Source of the DNA: Actinospica durhamensis
Lineage (GTDB): Bacteria; Actinomycetota; Actinomycetes; Streptomycetales; Catenulisporaceae
NCBI RefSeq assembly: GCF_018139695.1
Contig: NZ_JAGSOG010000064.1
Coordinates: 1-35,375 of the forward strand
Length of the DNA: 35,375 bases
Direction of reading: 5' to 3'
Shown here: positions 9,391 through 15,005 of the stretch, in pieces
Layout of the letters: every line of letters begins with the position of its first letter
How positions within the stretch are numbered: the first letter of the stretch is position 1
Position numbers and translations under genes: made by a program
Notes under the pieces: generated by a model
What the model was told of the DNA's origin: nothing
Databases searched by the model: none
Seen by the model: only the letters and a program-made list of their open reading frames with translations

Positions 9391-9645
9391 CGGTTGCTCC
9401 CCTCGCTGCGGGTGCTGTCGCGGGCAGTATCTCATGGTTCTGAGTGCGGCCGGCCACCGCCCCACCCGCCCCGGGGGCACCGTGCGCCCCCGGAGTGATC
9501 AGGGGAATGACGCGCGACGGATTTTCTCAGACCTCGATTGCACAAATCGCGGGTCGAACTGGTTTGCTGAATCCATGAGCCGATCAGAGCTCTGACGTCA
9601 GCGGCTCCGGTCCGGGGGACGCGGCGTCCGAAGGGAAGCGGCATC
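9391..9645. promoter_or_regulatory. Divergent region upstream of the sigma-like cassette
   Basis: The stretch 9521-9600 is less GC-rich than its surroundings. It contains the small inverted repeat CGATTGCACAAATCG (9535-9549) and a six-codon open frame (MSRSEL, 9575-9595) with no ribosome site. A promoter for the sigma-like gene is likely here, but I cannot assign its hexamers with confidence. Confidence 0.35.
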
Positions 9646-10203
9646 GTGACCAGACATCGTCCGGCGCGGGGGTCGAAGACCATCTTCGAGGTCTTTTACG
9701 AGCGCTACCAGGGCGCGTGGCGGCACTACGCGTACCTGTACACGGGGGAGCGGGCCGCGGCCGAGGAGATCGTGGACCGGTTCACCGGCCGGCTCATGCA
9801 GAACTGGGAGCGCGCACTCGAGCAGGAGAGCGTGGCGCGCTACGCCTGGACCCTGTACAAGGACGTCGTCGAACACTGGCTGGACGAACGCGGGGACGAG
9901 CCGCAGCTGGTGCAGACCGCCGCGTTCTCCCGGGTCGCCCGGGTCGCCATGGACTACTGCCGGGGGCAGTTCGCGGTGATGGAGGAGTCGCTCGGGCTCT
10001 ACAGCGCGATCGCCGGGCTCCCGGAACGCCAGCGCGACGTCATCATCCTGCGGCACGTGATGGGCTACCCCGACGCCAAGGTGGCCGAGATCCTCGGCAT
10101 CACCGAGCCGTCGGTGCGCTCGCACCTGCGCCACGCCCGCAGGAGCCTCGAGCCGGTCGCGGCCCAGCACCGCCTGCTGCACGCCACGGAGAGCCAGGGA
10201 TGA
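9646..10203 (+). CDS. ECF-like RNA polymerase sigma factor
   Basis: A 185-residue protein. Residues about 13-75 form a divergent region 2 (FEVFYERYQGAWRHYAYLYT). Residues about 122-175 form a clear sigma region 4 helix-turn-helix (LPERQRDVIILRHVMGYPDA, then EILGITEPSVRSHLRHARR). The spacing fits ECF-type factors, though region 2 lacks the usual strongly conserved DAEDLVQ-like sequence (here ERAAAEEIVD), so core binding may be atypical. GTG 9646 follows AAGGGAAGC. The stop overlaps the next start as ATGA, so the following gene is translationally coupled. There is no adjacent zinc-type anti-sigma gene; the downstream STAS protein suggests partner-switching control instead. Confidence 0.85.
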   Translation: MTRHRPARGSKTIFEVFYERYQGAWRHYAYLYTGERAAAEEIVDRFTGRLMQNWERALEQESVARYAWTLYKDVVEHWLDERGDEPQLVQTAAFSRVARVAMDYCRGQFAVMEESLGLYSAIAGLPERQRDVIILRHVMGYPDAKVAEILGITEPSVRSHLRHARRSLEPVAAQHRLLHATESQG

Positions 10204-10895
10204 GCATCGTGCAGGGCAACGGGCCGAACACGCCGATCGACCGCCTGCTCGGCGACGCGTTCGTCGACCCGGTCTACGACGAGGGAGACCAGCCCAGCGT
10301 CACGCAGCGGGTCGCCCGCGCGGTCCGCTACGAGCAGCGCGAGCGCCGGGGCGGCGACGAGACGATGCGCGCCGAACGCGAGTACCTGAGCTACGAGCTC
10401 AACCTCACCTGCGCGCTGGTGCTGGGCGACGCCGGCGCCGCGGACGCGTTGGCCGGACTCAGTGACGAACGCTGCGCCGAGCCCGAGGGCGCCCTGGTCT
10501 TCGGCTGCCTGCTGCACCTGACCGGGCGGGTGCGCGCGTGCCGGTTCTGGTGGAGGTTCGCCGCCGGCGCGGGTGTGCACCTGGCCGCCTACTGCCTCTA
10601 CCTGCACCACGGCCAGAGCGCCGAGTTCGCCGACGCAGGGCACTGGCGCGGCCAGGCCAGGCTTCTGGGCGGGCACGCCCGGCCGCACCGGCGCGCCGCG
10701 CCGGAGAACTCGCTGCTGCCGGTGGAGGTGTTCGACCGGCTGCTGCAGCAGTGCCGGCTCGGCCTGCGGCCCCGGCTGCCGCTGGAGATCGAGGCGGTGG
10801 TCAACCGACTGCTGGTGGAGTGCGACGACGCGGACTTCGGCGAGATCCCGCAGCCCTCGGCGACGCTGCCCTCCGCGCTCGCGGCCCGGGCGTAG
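10200..10895 (+). CDS. Unknown protein coupled to the sigma-like factor
   Basis: A 231-residue soluble protein I do not recognise. The start ATG (10200-10202) overlaps the sigma stop codon, with GGAGAGCCAGGG as ribosome site. It begins with a polar region rich in Arg/Glu (RAVRYEQRERRGGDETMRAE), followed by helical stretches containing Cys and Trp (GCLLHLTGRVRACRFWWRF), a HLAAYCLYLHHGQ segment, and a C-terminal LPLEIEAVVNRLL helix. No signal peptide or clear membrane segment is visible. Tight coupling suggests it works with the sigma-like factor, perhaps as a regulator of it; that is inference from position only. Confidence 0.75.
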   Translation: MSIVQGNGPNTPIDRLLGDAFVDPVYDEGDQPSVTQRVARAVRYEQRERRGGDETMRAEREYLSYELNLTCALVLGDAGAADALAGLSDERCAEPEGALVFGCLLHLTGRVRACRFWWRFAAGAGVHLAAYCLYLHHGQSAEFADAGHWRGQARLLGGHARPHRRAAPENSLLPVEVFDRLLQQCRLGLRPRLPLEIEAVVNRLLVECDDADFGEIPQPSATLPSALAARA

Positions 10896-10898
10896 GCG

Positions 10899-11438
10899 AT
10901 GTGGGTGTACCGCATGCTCAAGGACCTCGGCACCCGGGGCGCGGCGGGCGGCGTCCGCCGGATGGGCTGCCAGGGCTGTGCCGCGTCGTCCGGGTACGCG
11001 CGGGACGGCGCCGGGTGCCCGCTCGCGCTGCCGGCCGCCGACCGTGCCGGCACCGGTGGCGCGGCCGGCGTGGAGGGCACGGCTGACCCGCCGGCGCTCG
11101 AGATCAGGGTGCTGCGGCGGGAGGGCCACAGCCTGGTCCGGATCGCGGGCGAGGCGGACCTGGCCACGGCCTGCTCGCTGCATTTCTCGCTGCGGGCGCT
11201 GGTGGCGGACACGCCTCGGCTGGCGCTGGACGTCGCCGAGCTCGCCTTCATCGACGCACTGGGCATCAGGATGCTGCGGCAGGCGCACGAACAGGCGGCG
11301 GGTCTGGGCGGCTGGGTGCGGCTGATCGGCGTCCGGCCGCAGCTGGACATGCTGCTCGAGCTGCTCGGCCTGGACGAGGTCTTCCCCGCGTACGAGGACG
11401 AAGACGCGGTGAGCGTCGGCGTGCTGCCGCGCGCCTAG
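10899..11438 (+). CDS. STAS-domain protein (anti-sigma factor antagonist-like) lacking the phospho-serine
   Basis: 179 residues. The C-terminal half (about 66-175) is a STAS domain: LEIRVLRREGHSLVRIAGEA, then LALDVAELAFIDALGIRMLR and GWVRLIGVRPQLDMLLELLG. In SpoIIAA-type antagonists the loop reads DSSG and the second Ser is phosphorylated by the anti-sigma kinase. Here it reads Asp119-Ala120-Leu121-Gly122, so that switch appears absent. The first ~65 residues are an unusual low-complexity extension with Cys24, Cys27 and Cys40. The ATG lies three bases after the preceding stop and has only a weak ribosome site, so expression probably depends on upstream translation; ATG codons at residues 6 and 22 are alternatives. 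Confidence 0.82.
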   Translation: MWVYRMLKDLGTRGAAGGVRRMGCQGCAASSGYARDGAGCPLALPAADRAGTGGAAGVEGTADPPALEIRVLRREGHSLVRIAGEADLATACSLHFSLRALVADTPRLALDVAELAFIDALGIRMLRQAHEQAAGLGGWVRLIGVRPQLDMLLELLGLDEVFPAYEDEDAVSVGVLPRA

Positions 11439-11470
11439 GGACTGCGCGCGGCGGGCACACCGACGCTCAC
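11409..11470. terminator. Long hairpin between the STAS and FHA genes
   Basis: A 62-base inverted repeat. The arm beginning GTGAGCGTCGG (11409) and running through GCCGCGCGC pairs with GCGCGCGGC and CCGACGCTCAC (ending 11470), with a few mismatches and a short loop around the STAS stop codon. It lies between convergent genes and should terminate both transcripts. The left arm is inside the last codons of the STAS gene. Confidence 0.8.
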
Positions 11471-11494
11471 CAGATGATATTCAGCGTCAGATAC

Positions 11495-12454
11495 TCACTG
11501 CACGATGATCGTGGTCCACACGCCGAGGTGGATCTTGTCGCCCGGCTTGACCGGTATCTCGGTCTCCGCCTCGAGCGGCTCGGCGGCGTCGTTGAGCCGG
11601 GTGCCGTTGGCCGAACCGAGGTCCACCACCACCCAGCCCTCCTCGTGCTTGAGCAGTTGGGCGTGCAGGTGCGAGACGGCCGGGTCCAGCGGCGGGCCGG
11701 TGAGGTCGATCTCCGGGCTCAGGCCGCGGCTGGAGGAGGCGCGGCCGATCCGCACCGGGCCCGCGGTGAAGCTGAACCGGCGCTCGGCCGGGTACTTCGG
11801 GAACGGGAATTCGCTCTCGATGATGTCGCCGCGCTCGAGCTGGGCGTCGTAGTACTCGCGGTCGGCGTTGACGAGGAGGTTGAGTTCCTCCCCCACGCGC
11901 GCGCCGGCGACCGCGGCGGCGAAGCCGAGGCCCAGACCCGGGTCCGTCGAGTTCGAGGTCTGCGTCTCGTTCGCGGCCTCGGTGGCGGGCGGCGGGGAGA
12001 CCGGGGCCGGGTCGGGGCTCGGCGCCTCGGGAGCGGAGGCGGCCTCGGACTGAGCCTCGGCCCGCGCGAGCTCCGCCTCGAGGTCCAGGCCCTGCTCGGC
12101 CCCCACGCCCGCGCCCGCGCCCGCGCTCTCGCCCTCGGCCGGCGTCGGGGCCGAGACCGGAGCAGGGGCCTGCGGCGGGAGCACGGCCGTCTCGGCCGGG
12201 CCGATACCGGGGCTGAGCACGGTCTCCGGCATCGCCTCGGCGAGTTCGAAGTCGTATCCGCACTCCTCGCAGAAGCGCCCGTCACGGCCCGCGCCGCACA
12301 CCGGGCAGCCGCCGGCGCGGGTGGCGGTCACCGTGGTGGCAGCCGCCGCCACGCCCACCACCACGGTGGGCGCCGCCGCGCCGCCGATCACCCGGCCGCA
12401 GGTGTCGCAGTAGTCACTGGCCTGGGACTCGTGTCCCGCCGGACAGATGGGCAT
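11495..12454 (-). CDS. FHA-domain protein with two N-terminal zinc ribbons (GarA-like candidate)
   Basis: 319 residues. Two zinc-binding ribbons come first: Cys4/His8/Cys16/Cys19 and Cys50/Cys53/Cys62/Cys65. A long Ala/Pro/Glu-rich linker (about 75-175) follows. The C-terminal FHA domain (about 195-319) has the phosphothreonine-binding residues: Arg235 in VRIGR, Ser261-His262 in VSHLHAQL, and Asn283 in DLGSANGTRLND. It should bind phosphothreonine on a partner, most likely the kinase of the same operon. In mycobacteria PknG phosphorylates the FHA protein GarA near its N-terminus. The canonical ETTS motif of GarA is absent, but Thr79 (PETVL) and Thr89 (AETAV) lie in acidic contexts. It is the last gene of the operon, 16 bases after the VWA gene, with a GAGGGGGGAG ribosome site. 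Confidence 0.92.
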   Translation of the reverse strand: MPICPAGHESQASDYCDTCGRVIGGAAAPTVVVGVAAAATTVTATRAGGCPVCGAGRDGRFCEECGYDFELAEAMPETVLSPGIGPAETAVLPPQAPAPVSAPTPAEGESAGAGAGVGAEQGLDLEAELARAEAQSEAASAPEAPSPDPAPVSPPPATEAANETQTSNSTDPGLGLGFAAAVAGARVGEELNLLVNADREYYDAQLERGDIIESEFPFPKYPAERRFSFTAGPVRIGRASSSRGLSPEIDLTGPPLDPAVSHLHAQLLKHEEGWVVVDLGSANGTRLNDAAEPLEAETEIPVKPGDKIHLGVWTTIIVQ

Positions 12455-12470
12455 CGCCGCGACTCCCCCC

Positions 12471-13784
12471 TCAGCCGTTCTCGTTGCGGTTCTTGCCCAC
12501 CCGGACCGTGCGGGTCGAGCGGGTGTCGAGCGTCATCTCGTCGGCGTCGGACACGCGCTGCTTGAGCCGCACCGTGCCGGTGGCCGGATCGTCGATGTCG
12601 ACGACCTTCGCCAGCAGGATCGCGGTGTCCTCGTTCCCGGCCTGGGTGGCCAGCTTCACCGCGCGCCCGAGCCGGGCCGTGGCGGTGTCCAGGTCGCCGT
12701 TCTTGCGCGCCTCGAGGCCCTCGCGGATCGCCTCGGCCAGCTCCGCCTGCCCGGTGTAGTCGGCCACAGTGCGGTCGATCCGGCCGGTCTGCGCGACGTC
12801 GTCGGACCACACCGCGCGCACCAGGCCCTGGCCGAGCGTCACGGCCGCGCCGGAGCCCTCGACCGAGACCAGGCTGACCCGGGCGGCGAGCATCTCGTCC
12901 CCGACGCTGCCGGGACGCACCTGCACGCACACCTGGTAGTCCCGGGACTCCGGGCCCCACGCGCCGGTCGGGAAGTCGCCGGTGAGCGGGTTGGGTCCGG
13001 GCGAGCGACGGCCGGTCAGATCCAGGATCTGCGGGGCGACCTGCTTGACGAACTTCACCTGCGCGCCCTGCGGGGTCCACAGCCGCAGCCGCACGTCGCC
13101 GACGGCCTTGCCCATGGCGTGCTCGATGATCTGCTGGAAGTCGGTGGCCAGGCGGCCCGGGTCGGCCACGATGTCGACCGTGCCGAGCAGCGCGGTGGAG
13201 ACCCGGCGCAGCTCCGCCACCACCCAGTCGGTGCCGATGCCGCGGCAGTCGCAGGTGAACCGGCCCTCGCAGCGGGCGAGCGCGGCGGCGAGGTCGGCCG
13301 GCTCCTCGTGCTCGTCCTTGCCGTCGGTGAGCAGGATCGCGTGCCGGATGGCCTGCTCGTGCCCGGTGAACAGGCGGTCGGCCAGGGCCAGCCACTGGCC
13401 GATCGCGGTGCCCCCGCCCGCGGTCAGCCGCGCGACCGCGGCCTTGGCCGCGGCCCGGGAGGAGGCGTCGGCGGGCACCAGGTACTCGGTGCCGGGGAAG
13501 ACCATCCGGGCCACGTGGGTGCCGGCCACCACGGCGAAGGGCACCCCGTCGCGGATCGCGTCGATCGCGGCCTCGGTGGCCTGCCGGGCGGCGGCCATCT
13601 TGGTCGGCGGGTAGTCCATGGACCCGGAGCAGTCCACCATGATCACCTGCGCGGCGCGAGCGGTGGAGGTCCCGCCGAACGCGGCGGCCGACTGCACCGA
13701 GACGATCGCGTTGACCTCCGCCGCTCCTTCGGACAGGTACTCGTTCTGGTAGACGTTGACGGTGAACTGCGGCTGCGCGCTCAC
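12471..13784 (-). CDS. VWA-domain protein (TerY-like) of the PknG operon
   Basis: 437 residues from GTG 13784; the frame extends to a TTG at 13811, but only the GTG has a well-spaced GGGAGGGG site. The von Willebrand A domain (about 44-215) has a complete metal-ion adhesion site: Asp51/Ser53/Ser55 in VDCSGSMD, Thr in GGGTAIGQWL, and Asp in LLTDGKDEHEE. A beta-rich region (about 220-340) and a C-terminal helical part follow (LEARKNGDLDTATARLGRAV). No signal peptide is visible, so it is probably cytoplasmic and scaffolds protein contacts through its metal site. VWA proteins beside a PP2C phosphatase and a kinase form the TerY-P triads described by comparative genomics. It is the sixth gene of the operon. 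Confidence 0.9.
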   Translation of the reverse strand: MSAQPQFTVNVYQNEYLSEGAAEVNAIVSVQSAAAFGGTSTARAAQVIMVDCSGSMDYPPTKMAAARQATEAAIDAIRDGVPFAVVAGTHVARMVFPGTEYLVPADASSRAAAKAAVARLTAGGGTAIGQWLALADRLFTGHEQAIRHAILLTDGKDEHEEPADLAAALARCEGRFTCDCRGIGTDWVVAELRRVSTALLGTVDIVADPGRLATDFQQIIEHAMGKAVGDVRLRLWTPQGAQVKFVKQVAPQILDLTGRRSPGPNPLTGDFPTGAWGPESRDYQVCVQVRPGSVGDEMLAARVSLVSVEGSGAAVTLGQGLVRAVWSDDVAQTGRIDRTVADYTGQAELAEAIREGLEARKNGDLDTATARLGRAVKLATQAGNEDTAILLAKVVDIDDPATGTVRLKQRVSDADEMTLDTRSTRTVRVGKNRNENG

Positions 13785-13811
13785 AGGTCGGTCCCCTCCC
13801 ACGTAGTTCAA

Positions 13812-13875
13812 TGTTCTCAGCGTTCGGTGTTCTCGGCGTTCAGTGTTCTCGGCGTTCGGCGATCTCGACGTTCAG
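13812..13875. repeat. Four tandem copies of a 16-bp unit between PP2C and VWA genes
   Basis: Consensus TGTTCTCRGCGTTCRG at 13812-13827, 13828-13843, 13844-13859 and a degenerate fourth at 13860-13875. The fourth copy contains the PP2C stop codon (13874-13872). The array fills most of the 87-base gap inside an otherwise tightly packed operon. Confidence 0.9.
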
Positions 13876-15005
13876 TTGATCTCCGCGGTCCGCTCCCCCG
13901 CGCCCGGTTCGGGCGCGTGCGGGGGCCAGGCGGCCAGCACGGCGGTGATGTTGTCGTGGCCGCCGCCCTCGATCGCGACCGCGGTGAGCGCGGACGCGGT
14001 GGGCAGCAGGCCGCCGAAGCCGCCGGAGGCGAGGTGGGCCAGGTCGGCCGGATCCGGCACGTAGTTCCACAGCCCGTCGCTGCAGGCGAGCACCAGGCCG
14101 GGACCGTCGGGCTCGAACACGGCCAGGTTGGCCGGGTCCTCCGGCGCGCCCGGGCCGAGCCAGCGCAGGATGGTGTGCGCCAGCGGCGACTTGAACGCCT
14201 CCTCCTCCGTCAGCGTCCCGTCCGCGATCATGCGCCCGGCCCAGGAGTCGTCCGTGGTCAGCCGGCGCGGCTCGGCGCCGAGCCAGTAGACGCGCGCGTC
14301 GCCCACCCAGCCGACGGTCAGCTCTGAGGCTCCCACCACGACCGTGACCATGGTGGTGGCCCGGCCGTTGCTCTCGTCGGAGGGATCGGGACCCAGGGCA
14401 CTGACGGCCTTGTGCGCCTCCTCGAACGCGCCGAGGGTGGCGGTGACCGGGTCCTCGCCGCGGCGCAGCGAGAGCACCAGGTGCTCGCGAGCGGTCAGCG
14501 CGGCGGCGGCCGAGGCGGTCTCCGGCTTGTACGAGGTGGAGACGCCGTCGCAGACCACGATGACGGGGGTGGGCGCCGCGCCGCGGTTGCCGATGACCGC
14601 GAGGGCCATGTCGTCCTCGTTGCGGCTGTGCCGCAGGCCCCGGTCGGAGACGCCCGCCACCACGCCGAGGTCGCGCTCGAGCCGGTCGCGCGGGTCCGGC
14701 GCCGGGGAGCCGCACAGGTCGCAGTACCCGTCGGCGTAGGAGTCGTTGGCGCACGCGGAGTTGCGGCACGGGCCCGGATCCGCGGCCGGCGGCTCGGATC
14801 GGCGCACCAGCAGGTCGGCCCCGCACTCCTCGCAGTACCCGTCCTCCGGCGCCACCTCGGCCCCGCAGGACGGACAGGTCGGCCAGGCCTCGGCCGGCCG
14901 CGTCGGTTCCGCCCCGCCGTGCCCCGCCGAGCCGCCGGTCGCCGGTTCTTCCCGCTCCGCCACTTCGCCGTCCTTCTTCGCCGTCGGGCCCACCGCCTCG
15001 GTCAT
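13872..15005 (-). CDS. PP2C-family serine/threonine phosphatase with two zinc ribbons
   Basis: 377 residues from ATG 15005, which overlaps the kinase stop as ATGA; the frame continues far upstream but only as a shadow of the kinase. Two ribbons come first: Cys44/Cys47/Cys58/Cys61 and Cys80/Cys85/Cys95/Cys98 (ending GYCEECG and GYCDLCG). The PP2C domain (about 112-360) shows the metal-binding motifs SDRGLRHSRNEDD, VIVVCDGVS (Asp153), GWVGDARVYWL, LVLACSDGLWNY and GGGHDNITAVLAA. It should dephosphorylate Ser/Thr in the cytoplasm, presumably reversing the action of the upstream kinase on itself or on the FHA protein. Fifth gene of the operon. Confidence 0.93.
   Translation of the reverse strand: MTEAVGPTAKKDGEVAEREEPATGGSAGHGGAEPTRPAEAWPTCPSCGAEVAPEDGYCEECGADLLVRRSEPPAADPGPCRNSACANDSYADGYCDLCGSPAPDPRDRLERDLGVVAGVSDRGLRHSRNEDDMALAVIGNRGAAPTPVIVVCDGVSTSYKPETASAAAALTAREHLVLSLRRGEDPVTATLGAFEEAHKAVSALGPDPSDESNGRATTMVTVVVGASELTVGWVGDARVYWLGAEPRRLTTDDSWAGRMIADGTLTEEEAFKSPLAHTILRWLGPGAPEDPANLAVFEPDGPGLVLACSDGLWNYVPDPADLAHLASGGFGGLLPTASALTAVAIEGGGHDNITAVLAAWPPHAPEPGAGERTAEIN

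Noticed and set aside
11409-11470. Long inverted repeat considered as a mobile-element end or attachment site
   Set aside because: It sits between two convergent stop codons with no integrase, transposase or target duplication, so a terminator explains it better.
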